DNA of 64,000 nucleotides from Streptomyces sp. SCUT-3 (GCF_014083985.1 NZ_CP046907.1:310001-374000), one strand, 5' to 3'. Counted from the first letter of the stretch, positions 28,388-36,826 are shown. The notes: generated by a model not told the origin, from the letters alone. Translations and numbers: made by a program.

Positions 28388-29273
28388 TGTTGGTGTACGT
28401 CCGCCTGTCGACCGTCACGGGAGCGGAGCTTCCGCCGTTCACGGTCCGGTGGGCGAGGCGGGACAGGTCGTCCCACGCGGTCTGCAGTTCGACTCCGAAG
28501 TTGCCCAGGTAGTCCGGGTTGTTCGGGTCGGTCGTGTCGTGTCCCACGTTGATGGAAGCGGCGATGCGGTGTTCGATCCAGCCGAAACGGGCGGCTTCGG
28601 CGGTGGCACCGATGAAGTAGGCCAGGGTGCTGCGGTAGTGGTACCGGTTCTCGTAGGAGAAGTGGCTCAGGGAGTCCATGCTCATCTGCATGGTCAGGGC
28701 GTTGTAGTGGAAGGCGCCGCGAACCTCGTTGGGGTCCAGGGTGCCGTAGTTCCCCCGGTAGATGCTCGTGAAGAGCGGCGGGTTCGTGTGTCCGTAGTGG
28801 TTCTGGATCTCGCGCGCCAGCGGGAGGTCGGCGTCCGAGAACCTCCAGTTGTGACCGCGGTTGGTGAAGCCGAGGAGGTACAGGTTGTCCACGCTGAAGT
28901 ACAGCCTCACGTGGGACTGGGCGGGGCTGCCGTACTCGTTGGTCCAGACGCGGACTTCGATGACGCGGTTCGTGTTCGTCCGCGTCGGGGTGTCGAGCAT
29001 GTCGCCGCCGCCGGCCCCGGCCATCTGGTGGCCCGAGGCGGCACGGAGCTGCGCGATCATGTCCCGGTACCGGACCGCACGGTCCGCGCCCGCGCTGCCG
29101 CCGTCACCGGCGTCGTAGCCCTCCATGTGCCAGTCGATGACGGTGTACCGCCGACTGGTCTCGGCATGGGCCGGCACGGTGCCGACGGACACCAGGGCGC
29201 AGGTGGCGAGGAGGGCCAGTAACAGAGCGCCCAGGCGTCTGCCCGCGCGGCGTACGACGGAGATCGGATTCAT
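28317..29273 (-). CDS. secreted ribosome-inactivating protein (rRNA N-glycosylase)
   Basis: 318-aa exported protein of the RIP family (ricin A-chain/Shiga toxin A fold), which removes one adenine from the sarcin-ricin loop of large-subunit rRNA and stops translation. Sec signal peptide: RRAGRR, hydrophobic core, cleavage near VPAHA/ETS (37). All active-site landmarks appear in order: Tyr in DNLYLLGF (~132), Tyr in IYRGNYG (172/176), the catalytic pair Glu226-Arg229 in AEAARFGWIEHR, and Trp267 in LQTAWDDLSRLA. There is no lectin chain, so it is single-chain (type 1). ATG with GGGAAG six bases upstream. It is divergent from the XRE-NB-ARC-TPR gene at 29510. Export protects the producer; the target may be eukaryotes in soil or hosts. 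Confidence 0.93.
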   Translation of the reverse strand: MNPISVVRRAGRRLGALLLALLATCALVSVGTVPAHAETSRRYTVIDWHMEGYDAGDGGSAGADRAVRYRDMIAQLRAASGHQMAGAGGGDMLDTPTRTNTNRVIEVRVWTNEYGSPAQSHVRLYFSVDNLYLLGFTNRGHNWRFSDADLPLAREIQNHYGHTNPPLFTSIYRGNYGTLDPNEVRGAFHYNALTMQMSMDSLSHFSYENRYHYRSTLAYFIGATAEAARFGWIEHRIAASINVGHDTTDPNNPDYLGNFGVELQTAWDDLSRLAHRTVNGGSSAPVTVDRRTYTNITQIRHGIGRPRIAPFLALHGSR

Positions 29274-29408
29274 CTGTGGCTTCCCTGAGGTGGTCGGCGC
29301 GGGCCCACGTGCTGGTGCGGGGGCTCCGCGGAGAGAGGAATGACGGCTTCTCGGACGCCGGTGGCCCCGGTTCCTCGTCCGCGCCTCGAGCCAACCCGAC
29401 GGAACGAA

Positions 29409-29461
29409 GGCAGAACAGGAATTCTCCCCGGCAGAATCAGAGCCGGGCATACTTCTGCCGG
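29409..29461. promoter_or_regulatory. GGCAGAA repeats between RIP and STAND genes
   Basis: GGCAGAA occurs at 29409-29415 and 29430-29436. CCGGCAGAA (29428-29436) is also mirrored as TTCTGCCGG (29453-29461), giving a 9-bp inverted repeat with 16-base spacing. They lie in the 236-bp divergent promoter region, nearer the regulator gene, and are candidate operators for it. Confidence 0.45.
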
Positions 29462-29509
29462 ACGGTTTCGCCGTTCCTGCCGGGGCCACGTCGATCGGGG
29501 GGCGCACAG

Positions 29510-31903
29510 ATGGACACCGGGACACCGGCCGGTGGCGGCTTCGGCGCGCACCTGCGCGCGTTACGCACCGGCGCGGGGCTGAGTCAGGAGGAGCTGGCGC
29601 AGACCGCGGGGGTGAGCGTGCGCGGGCTGTCGGACATGGAACGGGGCCGTTCCCGCGGTCCGCAGCGCCGGACCGTGCAGGCCTTGGCCGCCGCCCTGCG
29701 CCTGGACCCCGCGGCCGCCCGGGAGTTGGAGCGCCTCGCGAGTCTGGGCCGCCCCCGCCCGGCCGGCGTGAGGGCCGCACGCCCGGCCGCCGGGCCCGTC
29801 GGCGCTTCCGGCGCCACCGCCCCGAAGACGCAGTCCCCACGGGCGGCCGTGCACCACACGCTCGCCCTCCCCCGTGACCTGAGTGACTTCACTGCGCGCG
29901 GCGCGGCCCTCGACCGGCTCCTCGCCCTGGTGGAAGACATCGACCCGGCCTGTCCGCCGGTCGCAGTGATCTGCGGGCAGCCGGGGCTGGGCAAGACCAG
30001 CTTCGCCGTGCACGCCGCCCACACGCTCGCCCCGCACTTCCCCGACGGGCAGTTCGCCCTCGACCTCCGCGGCATGGACCCCCGTCCCGTCTCCCCACGC
30101 GACGCGCTCGCCCGGCTGCTGCGCTCCTCGGGAATCCCCGAGAACGCGGTCCCCGCCGGCACCGAGGACCGCGCCGGCCTGCTGCGCTCCGTCCTGCGCG
30201 AGCGGCGCGTGCTGCTCCTCCTCGACAACGCCGCCGACGAGGACCAGGTCCGCCCCCTGCTGCCCGGCCGCGGCCCCTCGCTGACCCTGGTCACCAGCCG
30301 CCACGCCCTGGCCGGCCTCGAAGCCGTCCACCGCACCGAACTCGCACTGCTGCGCCGCGAAGAAGCCGTCGAACTGCTGACCCGGATCATCGGGCCCGAG
30401 CGCGTCCTGCGCGAGGCACAGGCCGCCCGTGACCTCGCGGACCTGTGCGGGCACCTGCCCCTGGCCGTCCGCATCGCCGCGCAGCGCCTCGCCTCCCGCC
30501 CGGGCGAGAGCATCGCCAAACTCGCAACCCGGCTCGCCGCCCAGGACGACCGCCTCGACACCCTGCGGGCCGGCTCCCTCCAGGTCCGGGCCGCCTTCGC
30601 CCTGTCCTACCGGCAACTGGACGAAGACACCCGAACCGTCTTCCGCCGCGCCGCCCTCGCCCCGGGGCCCGACTTCGGCCCCGAGACCGCCGCCCTCCTG
30701 GCCGGCCTGCCCCCGCGCCGGGCCGCCCGCTGCCTGCAGAACCTCACCGACGCAGGCCTCCTCCAGCCCCACCCCGCCTCCGACCGCTACCGCTTCCACG
30801 ACCTCCTCCGCCTGTTCGCCACCGAACAGGCCGCCGAAGAGGACACGCCGGCCGACATCGCCCTCGCCCACGCCCGCACCGACGCCTGGATGCTGCGCCG
30901 CGCCACCGCGGCAGCACAGCTCTTCAACCCCGACCACCAGGCCGACAACCCCGACGGCGACCCCGACCCGGCCACCGCGCCCACCGGCCACGAACAGGCC
31001 CACGCCTGGCTGGAGGCCGAACGGGCCCAGTGGCTCGCAGCACTCCACCGGGCCCGGGCCGCCGGCCGGCACCAGCAGGTCCTCGACACCGCCGAGGCGA
31101 TGCACTGGTTCTCCGACCGCGTCCTGCACTGGGAACTGTGGGCCGAGGTCTTCCAGCAGGGCGTCGAATCCGCCCGCGCCCTGGGCAGCGGACGCGACGA
31201 GGCCGTGCACCTCAACTACCTGTCGTGGGCACACAGCTCGTGCCTCCACGACCACACCACCGCCCTGGCCACCGCCCGGACCGCCCTGGACGTGGCACGC
31301 GCCGTCGACGACCGGCTCCAGACCGGCTGGGCCCTCAACTACGCGGCAACGGCGCTCATCGGGCTCGGGCGCACCGACGAGGCCATCGCCCATCTCCACC
31401 GGGCCGCCGACTGCCTCAGCGGGGAGAACGACACACAAGGCCGCTTCGCCGAGCTGTCCGTCCTCAACACCCTCGGCCGGCACCTGCGCCGGAGCGGCCG
31501 GGCTGCCGCGGCCCTCGCCGTCCACCGGCGCAGCGAAGCCCTGTGCCGGGAGGACCTCCCCGGACAGCCGCACGAACTCCTCGGCCTCTACCTGGCGTCG
31601 GCCCGGCAGCACATCGGCAACGACCTCGCCGCACTCCACCGCTGGAACGAGGCCGAAGCCCCGCTGCGCCACGCCGTCGCCCGCTTCGAAGCAGCCCGGA
31701 TGCCCGCCTGGAGCGAGACGGCCCGCCTCGACCTCGGCATCGCCCTGCGCCGCCTCGACCGGATCGAGGAAGCCCGCGAAACCCTGACCGCCGCCCACGC
31801 CGGCCTCAGCCGGCTGAACAACCCCCGCCGGTTCGAAGCCGCCGACCACCTCCGTGCCCTGACCGTGTCCGACCCCGCAGCCCCGCACGCCGGCACCGTC
31901 TGA
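29510..31903 (+). CDS. XRE-NB-ARC-TPR (STAND-class) regulator
   Basis: 797-aa cytoplasmic signal-transduction ATPase. Residues ~10-70 are an XRE helix-turn-helix (HLRALRTGAGLSQEELAQTAG, GVSVRGLSDMERGRSRGP); ~130-420 an NB-ARC ATPase with Walker A GQPGLGKTS (~156), Walker B VLLLLDNA, the arginine-sensor TLVTSRHAL and GLPL-like GHLPLAVRIAA; ~440-520 winged helix (YRFHDLLRLFA); the rest tetratricopeptide repeats (LATARTALDVARAVDDRLQTG and similar). STAND proteins switch on ligand binding by oligomerising. It resembles streptomycete pathway regulators related to AfsR, but has an XRE instead of a SARP head. The ATG has GGGGGG seven bases upstream. Divergent to the RIP gene, so it is a candidate regulator of it. 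Confidence 0.92.
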   Translation: MDTGTPAGGGFGAHLRALRTGAGLSQEELAQTAGVSVRGLSDMERGRSRGPQRRTVQALAAALRLDPAAARELERLASLGRPRPAGVRAARPAAGPVGASGATAPKTQSPRAAVHHTLALPRDLSDFTARGAALDRLLALVEDIDPACPPVAVICGQPGLGKTSFAVHAAHTLAPHFPDGQFALDLRGMDPRPVSPRDALARLLRSSGIPENAVPAGTEDRAGLLRSVLRERRVLLLLDNAADEDQVRPLLPGRGPSLTLVTSRHALAGLEAVHRTELALLRREEAVELLTRIIGPERVLREAQAARDLADLCGHLPLAVRIAAQRLASRPGESIAKLATRLAAQDDRLDTLRAGSLQVRAAFALSYRQLDEDTRTVFRRAALAPGPDFGPETAALLAGLPPRRAARCLQNLTDAGLLQPHPASDRYRFHDLLRLFATEQAAEEDTPADIALAHARTDAWMLRRATAAAQLFNPDHQADNPDGDPDPATAPTGHEQAHAWLEAERAQWLAALHRARAAGRHQQVLDTAEAMHWFSDRVLHWELWAEVFQQGVESARALGSGRDEAVHLNYLSWAHSSCLHDHTTALATARTALDVARAVDDRLQTGWALNYAATALIGLGRTDEAIAHLHRAADCLSGENDTQGRFAELSVLNTLGRHLRRSGRAAAALAVHRRSEALCREDLPGQPHELLGLYLASARQHIGNDLAALHRWNEAEAPLRHAVARFEAARMPAWSETARLDLGIALRRLDRIEEARETLTAAHAGLSRLNNPRRFEAADHLRALTVSDPAAPHAGTV

Positions 31904-32129
31904 AGCGTGCCGCAGAAGGCCGTGTCCGGGCAGGCCGTGTCCGGGCAGGTCGGGGCGGGGTTTCGGTCGGTCCGGTCACGCGGTGGGGCGGGCGGGGTTG
32001 GCACACGGCCGGCCGGGGCCGACGCGGGGGCGCGGGCCGAGGCGGGCGGCGGGGAGACCGCCCGCATCCCGACGGGCGCCTCCGTATTCCGGTGGCGGGC
32101 GGGGTCCCGCCGGGGGCATGATCGCGCGC

Positions 32130-32513
32130 ATGGCCTCAACGGTGACGAACATAGCGATCGACTGTGCGGACGCCTACCGACTGGCGCAGTTCTGGGCCGA
32201 GGTGACCGGGCATCCGCTCGACCCCGAGGACGGGCCGGGCAGCGAGGAGACCGAGATCATGCTGCCCGGCGGCCCGGCCCTGTACTTCAACCAGGTCCCG
32301 GAGCCCAAGTCGGTCAAGAACAGGCTCCATCTGTGCCTGCGCCCCGACACCTCGCGGGACGCGGAGGTCCAGCGGCTGCTGGAACTGGGCGCCACCCTGG
32401 TCGCCGACCGCCGCAAGCCCGACGGCTGGGGCTGGGTCGTTCTCGCCGACCCGGAGGGCAACGAGTTCTGCGTGCTGCTGGCCGAGTCGGAGCGGGCCGC
32501 ACTGTCCTCGTGA
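32130..32513 (+). CDS. VOC family (glyoxalase-like) protein
   Basis: 127-aa protein of the vicinal oxygen chelate fold. MASTVTNIAIDCADAYRLAQFWAEVTG gives the first beta-alpha-beta unit, GGPALYFNQVPEPKSVKNRLHLCLRP the second, and ends with GWVVLADPEGNEFCVLL, the usual end of Glyoxalase_6 members. His and Glu metal ligands are present in RLHLCL and GNEFCVL. Substrate unknown. The ATG at 32130 matches family starts; an ATG 12 bases upstream sits too close to GGGGG to be used well. Monocistronic. Confidence 0.85.
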   Translation: MASTVTNIAIDCADAYRLAQFWAEVTGHPLDPEDGPGSEETEIMLPGGPALYFNQVPEPKSVKNRLHLCLRPDTSRDAEVQRLLELGATLVADRRKPDGWGWVVLADPEGNEFCVLLAESERAALSS

Positions 32514-32603
32514 CCCCGGCACCCGTCCGCTGCCACGGCGTGAGCCCCGCGGGAAGTGCCGCCGCAGTGCCGGGCCACCGCCCGGGCGGCCGGCGGCCCG
32601 TGC

Positions 32604-33482
32604 TCACGAGCCGTACCCCTCGGGGGCCTCGACCGCGTGCTCGGCGGCGCGGCTGACCTCCTCCCACGCCGCCCAGGTGGCCGCGCGCCTGCGCGAGACG
32701 TCGAGGGCGAGGTCGTAGGCGGTGCCGCCGAGCAGCAGCCGCAGCGGCGGGTCCTCGCTGTCGACGAGCTTCATGACGGCCTCGGCGGCGAGGTGCGGCA
32801 TGCTGTCCGACGACCCCTCGGCGAACTGCTTCTCCAGTTCGGCCCGCAGCGGCGCGTACTCCTCCATCGGCTCGGTGGCGGCCAGTCCCGTGGTGTACAG
32901 GTCCGTCCAGTAGCCGCCGGGTTCGACGACGGTGAGCCGGACGCCGAAGCCCGCGGCCTCCGCGGCGAGGGCCTCGCTCATCCCCTCCAGGGCGGCCTTG
33001 CTCGCGCTGTACATCCCGGTGAGGGGGAAGCCGGCCAGCGCGCCGATGCTGGAGATCTGCAGGATGTGCCCGGACCTGCGGGCGCGCAGGTGGGGCAGCA
33101 CGGCCTGGGCGACCCACAGGGCGCCGAAGAAGTTGGTCTCCATCTGGGCGCGGGCCTCGGCCTCGGTGAACTCCTCGACCATTCCCATGGCGAGGAAGCC
33201 GGCGTTGTTCACGACGACGTCGAGCCGGCCGAAGTGCCGCACCGCCTCGTCGACGGCGGCGTGCACCGCCGCGCGGTCGGTGACGTCCAGCGGGAGGGCG
33301 AGCAGGCGGTCGCCGTGTTCGGCGGCCAGTGCTTCCAGGGCGCCGGCGGTGCGGGCCGCGGCGGCCACGCGGTCGCCGGCGGCGAGCGCGGCCTCCGCGA
33401 AGGCCCGGCCCAGGCCCCGGCTCGCCCCGGTGACGAACCAGACACGGCCGGCGGGCGAGGGGGTTGCGACGGACATGGGCAT
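32604..33482 (-). CDS. short-chain dehydrogenase/reductase
   Basis: 292-aa classical SDR using NAD(P)H. Cofactor motif TGASRGLGRAF (~16), Asp in LDVTD, NNAG (~90), catalytic Ser in ISSIGALAGF and the YSASK pair (~157/161), then PGGYWTDL. The length and C-terminal extension resemble SDRs paired with TetR regulators, acting on carbonyl xenobiotics or lipids. Start ATG at 33482 has GGGAGG six bases upstream. It is divergent from the TetR gene at 33607. Its -10 (TACCGT, 33511-33516, minus strand) lies inside one copy of the shared operator, so the TetR protein should repress it. Confidence 0.92.
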   Translation of the reverse strand: MPMSVATPSPAGRVWFVTGASRGLGRAFAEAALAAGDRVAAAARTAGALEALAAEHGDRLLALPLDVTDRAAVHAAVDEAVRHFGRLDVVVNNAGFLAMGMVEEFTEAEARAQMETNFFGALWVAQAVLPHLRARRSGHILQISSIGALAGFPLTGMYSASKAALEGMSEALAAEAAGFGVRLTVVEPGGYWTDLYTTGLAATEPMEEYAPLRAELEKQFAEGSSDSMPHLAAEAVMKLVDSEDPPLRLLLGGTAYDLALDVSRRRAATWAAWEEVSRAAEHAVEAPEGYGS

Positions 33483-33507
33483 GGACGACCTCCCGAAGAG
33501 ACATTGC

Positions 33508-33527
33508 GAGACGGTACGTCTCGTCTT
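33508..33527. promoter_or_regulatory. TetR operator copy 1, over the SDR promoter
   Basis: GAGACGGTACGTCTCGTCTT contains the palindrome GAGACG-GTA-CGTCTC. On the minus strand TTGACG (33538-33533), a 16-base spacer and TACCGT (33516-33511) form the SDR promoter, whose -10 box is inside this site. Confidence 0.75.
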
Positions 33528-33564
33528 GTTGGCGTCAACATACCCGCCCCGCCCCCGGGAAACA

Positions 33565-33599
33565 AGACGGTCCGTCTCGTCTTTTCCCGTCGGTACGAT
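33565..33599 (+). promoter_or_regulatory. TetR operator copy 2 and leaderless promoter
   Basis: AGACGGTCCGTCTCGTCTT (33565-33583) matches copy 1 at all but one of 19 positions. TACGAT (33594-33599) is a -10 box seven bases before the TetR ATG at 33607, so the operator covers the -35 zone and the mRNA should be leaderless. Confidence 0.75.
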
Positions 33600-33606
33600 G
33601 TCCCGC

Positions 33607-34212
33607 ATGACGACGCGGCGCAGAACCCCCGACGCCACCCGGCGCAGCCAGGCCACCCGGCGGGCCATCCTCACCGCCGCGCTGGAGCTTGCCGGGGAGG
33701 TCGGGTACGAGCGGCTGACGATCGAGGGCATCGCCGCCAGGGCCGGTGCGGGCAAGCAGACGATCTACCGCTGGTGGCCGTCGAAGGGCGCGGTCCTGTT
33801 CGACGCGCTGCTGATGCTCAGCGAGGGTCAGGGGGACGAGCCCGCGGAACTGCCCGACACCGGCGACCTGGAGGCCGATCTCAAGACGGTGCTCCGCGCC
33901 ACCGTCGACGAACTCAACGACCCGCGCCGCAGCGAGCCGATGCGCGCCCTGGCCGTCGAGACCCTCCTCGACCCGGCCCTCGCCGCCGACTTCGCCGAGC
34001 GGCTGGACGAGCCGGTCAGGCAGATCAAGCTCCGCCGGCTCCGCCGCGCCCAGCAGGCCGGGCAGCTCGCCCCCGACGCGGACCTCGACGTGGCCGTGGA
34101 CATGATCTGGGGGCCGCTGGAAAGGCGCTGGCTGCACCGCCGGGGCCCGCTCACGGCCGGATTCGCCGACGCCGTGGTCGAAACCGCCCTGGACGGGCTG
34201 CGCCGGCGGTGA
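33607..34212 (+). CDS. TetR family repressor of the SDR gene
   Basis: 201-aa repressor. HTH at ~15-60: RRAILTAALELAGEVGYERLT, IEGIAARAGAGKQTIYRWWPSK. The ligand domain ~70-201 has a TetR_C-type end (DVAVDMIWGPLERRWLHRRG). The ATG at 33607 is chosen because TACGAT lies seven bases upstream, giving a leaderless message; an ATG nine bases earlier would be in the -10 box. It is divergent from the SDR gene, and the gap holds two near-identical copies of its presumed operator. Ligand unknown, likely the SDR substrate or a related compound. Confidence 0.92.
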   Translation: MTTRRRTPDATRRSQATRRAILTAALELAGEVGYERLTIEGIAARAGAGKQTIYRWWPSKGAVLFDALLMLSEGQGDEPAELPDTGDLEADLKTVLRATVDELNDPRRSEPMRALAVETLLDPALAADFAERLDEPVRQIKLRRLRRAQQAGQLAPDADLDVAVDMIWGPLERRWLHRRGPLTAGFADAVVETALDGLRRR

Positions 34213-34377
34213 CCAAGGGGATCCGAACGTCGTCGGCCCGGACCGGGCCGCGTGACGCCGGGTGCGGCCACGAGCGGTGAGGCGGCGAGCGGTGGGGCGG
34301 CGAGCAGCCCCGTACGCGCGGGCCGGTGTCCGTACCGCGCCGGGTGCGCCCGCGGCGACGACGCGGGCGCCGAGCCG

Positions 34378-36459
34378 TCAGGCGGGCCGGACGGTGACGG
34401 TGCAGAGGCGCTTGGTGGCCCGGGTCAGGGCTACGTACAAGTCCCTTTCCCCACCGGGGCGGGCTGTGACGATTTCCTCGGGGTCCACGACGACGACCCC
34501 GTCGAACTCCAGGCCGCGTGCTTCGGACGCCGGCACGACGCGTGCCCGGTGAGCGATGCCCCGGACCGTCAGCTCGCCCGTCCTGGTGTCCGCGCAGATC
34601 ACTCCCAGGAGCTCGCCCGGGTGCGCGGTGCTCTGGGCGCGGAGTTCCCGGACGACGGCGGCGACCAGCCCGTCCGGAGAGGTGGTCACGGTGCGGGGGC
34701 TCTCGCCGCTTCGCAGTGACCGTGTGCGCCTCTGGTCCGGAGCGATCCGCGTGAGCAGGTCCCGGACGCTCTCCAGGATCTCCTGCGTGGTGCGGTAGCC
34801 GACCGTCAGGTTGTGCAGTTTGAACCGCGGTCCGACGTGGGGGCCCAGTGCTTCCTTCCAGTCGCGTGCTGCCGCGACCGGGCCTGCCTGGGCGAAGTCG
34901 CCCACCAGCGTCATCGCCCTTGCCGGGCAGCGGCGGACGATCATCCGCCACTGCATGGCGGTCAGTTCCTGCGCCTCGTCGACGACGACGTGCCCGTACG
35001 TCCGCCCGGGAGGGCCGTCGACCAGACTCGCCGCCTCGTCCAGCAACGGCACATCGGCATCGGTCCACGGGTCGTCCGAACCGCGCAGCAGAAGGGACCG
35101 CTCCTGCGCGGTCAGGCCGGGCAGGTGCTCGGCGAGAGCGTCGGGGTCCGTCAGGAGCGCCTTCACGAGGTCGCCGGGTAACAGCCGCGGCCACAGCACC
35201 TCGACCGCCCGGTCGACGCCGGCGTCGTCGAGGAGATCGGCCCGGACGGCGTCCAGGTCCAGCTCGTGGACCGGACCCGGGTCGGCCGCACCTTCGGCAC
35301 GGCGCCGGGCGGCTCCGGTGAACCGGTCGAGGTCGATGCCCGTCATCCTTTCGGCATCGGCGTCGATCTGCTCCAGGAGGTCGACCATGCCTTGTTGCAT
35401 CGCGTCGGTGACGGCGTCGACCAGGAGCTCTTTGAACACCTGGCGCGCGGGATTGTGCCCCGGTACGGCCGTCACGGCGGCGTCGCGTGCCGCGGCGACC
35501 TCCTCGCCGGACAGGCGGACCGGTTCCCGTCCGACACGCACGGTGAAGTCACCGGCGGGGGCCCGGTGGGCGCGCAGCAGGCCGGCCAGGGCGTCGGCGA
35601 GGTCGGTGCTGCCCTTGAGCCGCGCCGTGCCGAACGGGTCCACCGCGTCCGTGGACACTCCGGCCAGTTCTCGGCAGGTCGCCAGAACGACGTCGTTCTC
35701 CCCGAGCGAGGGGAGGACCTGGGAGATGTAGTCGAGGAACCGGGCGTTCGGGCCCACCACCAGGACACCCTCCTCCGCGGCGCGCGGGAACGCGTACAGG
35801 ACGTAGGCCGCCCGATGCAGGGCAACCACCGTCTTGCCGGTGCCGGGCCCGCCCTGCACCACGGTCACCCCGCGGTGGGCGGAGCGGACGATCTCGTCCT
35901 GCTCGGCCTGCAGCGTCGCGACGGCCGCGTGCATCCTGCCCGTACGCCGCGCCGACAGGGCCTCGGTCAACGGGCCGTCCCCCACGACGTCCCCGTCGGT
36001 CGGGGCGGTCCCGTCCAGCAGTTCGTCGCTCACCGAGACGACCGTGCGCTCCTCGAGGCGCAGGTGCCGGCGCCGCCGCAGACCCATCGAGTGGGCCGGT
36101 GTCGCCTCGTAGAAGGGCCGCGCCGCGTTCGCACGCCAGTCCACGAGCAGGGGCAGGTCGTCCTCTTCCGTGTGCAGTCCGATCCGCCCGATGCGCAGGA
36201 CCGTGCCGTCCGTCCGGTCGATGCGCCCGAAGACCAGTCCCTTTTCGGCGCCCTCCAGCCGGCCGATTTCCTCGGCCAGACGCTCGGCGGCGATTTCTCT
36301 CTCGTACGCCTCACCGGCGCTTTCCGCCGGGGCCTTCAGTACATTCGCCCGGTGCGCTCGCGCCTCGGAAAGCCGCTCGGCGAGCAACTCGCACAAGGAG
36401 GACACATAATCCTGCTCCGATTCAACCGCACGCACAGCGGGGTCATTCGTTTTCGCCAA
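34378..36459 (-). CDS. helR: HelR/HelD-type RNA polymerase-recycling ATPase
   Basis: 693-aa UvrD-like superfamily 1 ATPase of the HelD/HelR class. N-terminal coiled coil (~10-70) is followed by FGRIDRTDGTVLRIGRIGLH, LVDWRANAARPFY, Walker A GGPGTGKTVVALHRAAYVLY (~203), Walker B VVVDEAQELTAMQWRMI, QxxR-type YRTTQEIL and the last SF1 motif DLYVALTRATKRL. HelR dislodges RNA polymerase, and rifamycins bound to it, and gives rifamycin tolerance in Streptomyces; the arm proteins are known to enter the secondary and main channels. Start is TTG with AAGGAG seven bases upstream; there is no better in-frame start. A 16-bp palindrome lies ~50 bases before it. HelR rather than plain HelD is inferred from overall similarity. 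Confidence 0.85.
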   Translation of the reverse strand: MAKTNDPAVRAVESEQDYVSSLCELLAERLSEARAHRANVLKAPAESAGEAYEREIAAERLAEEIGRLEGAEKGLVFGRIDRTDGTVLRIGRIGLHTEEDDLPLLVDWRANAARPFYEATPAHSMGLRRRRHLRLEERTVVSVSDELLDGTAPTDGDVVGDGPLTEALSARRTGRMHAAVATLQAEQDEIVRSAHRGVTVVQGGPGTGKTVVALHRAAYVLYAFPRAAEEGVLVVGPNARFLDYISQVLPSLGENDVVLATCRELAGVSTDAVDPFGTARLKGSTDLADALAGLLRAHRAPAGDFTVRVGREPVRLSGEEVAAARDAAVTAVPGHNPARQVFKELLVDAVTDAMQQGMVDLLEQIDADAERMTGIDLDRFTGAARRRAEGAADPGPVHELDLDAVRADLLDDAGVDRAVEVLWPRLLPGDLVKALLTDPDALAEHLPGLTAQERSLLLRGSDDPWTDADVPLLDEAASLVDGPPGRTYGHVVVDEAQELTAMQWRMIVRRCPARAMTLVGDFAQAGPVAAARDWKEALGPHVGPRFKLHNLTVGYRTTQEILESVRDLLTRIAPDQRRTRSLRSGESPRTVTTSPDGLVAAVVRELRAQSTAHPGELLGVICADTRTGELTVRGIAHRARVVPASEARGLEFDGVVVVDPEEIVTARPGGERDLYVALTRATKRLCTVTVRPA

Positions 36460-36680
36460 CAGGAGACTCCTTCGATTCGGGCAACACCATACGGCCGAAT
36501 TTCTCCGGAGGTAAGTCTTGACTTACTTGGCGAAGCCGCGTCTCCACGGCCGAATCCATGACGGCCGACCGTACGGCGCATCGGGAAGACCCAAGCTTCC
36601 GCGTGGGCGAATCCCGCGCTTCCGAGCGCGAGAGCAACAGTCCCGGCGCACAGGGAAACCGCTGCAAGAACACGACGCAC
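36336..36680 (-). pseudogene. possible remnant of a small secreted protein
   Basis: A GTG at 36680 with GAGGA nine bases upstream starts a clean Sec signal peptide: VRRVLAAVSLCAGTVALALG and then SAGFAHA. The following residues (AEAWVFPMRRTVGRHGFGRG) soon become shadow-like and run 124 bases into the helR gene in another frame. A real signal peptide on a broken body suggests a truncated secreted protein or a frameshifted small gene just upstream of helR. Confidence 0.35.
36511..36526. promoter_or_regulatory. 16-bp palindrome upstream of helR
   Basis: GTAAGTC-TT-GACTTAC is perfectly palindromic and starts 52 bases before the helR start codon. AT-rich and isolated, it is a candidate operator or promoter element. 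Confidence 0.5.
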
Positions 36681-36826
36681 GGGAACATCCTCGGGTCGAA
36701 TCGGTCGGGCAACCAGCCAATTGGATCCCCGTTCGGCACCCTGCCGTCGGCATTCCCCCGATTGCGGGCACGTCACGCTCACCGTCACCAAGGGCACTCA
36801 ACGGCTGAGGAACACGGGACTCCCGG

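Noticed and set aside
36460..36530. Rifamycin-associated element upstream of helR
   Set aside because: Only an AT-rich 16-bp palindrome is present; no longer GC-rich palindrome of the expected kind was seen, so I do not assign that name.
36518..36808. 96-codon plus-strand ORF after helR
   Set aside because: No ribosome site, no recognisable composition; overlaps the signal-peptide remnant on the other strand, which is better supported.
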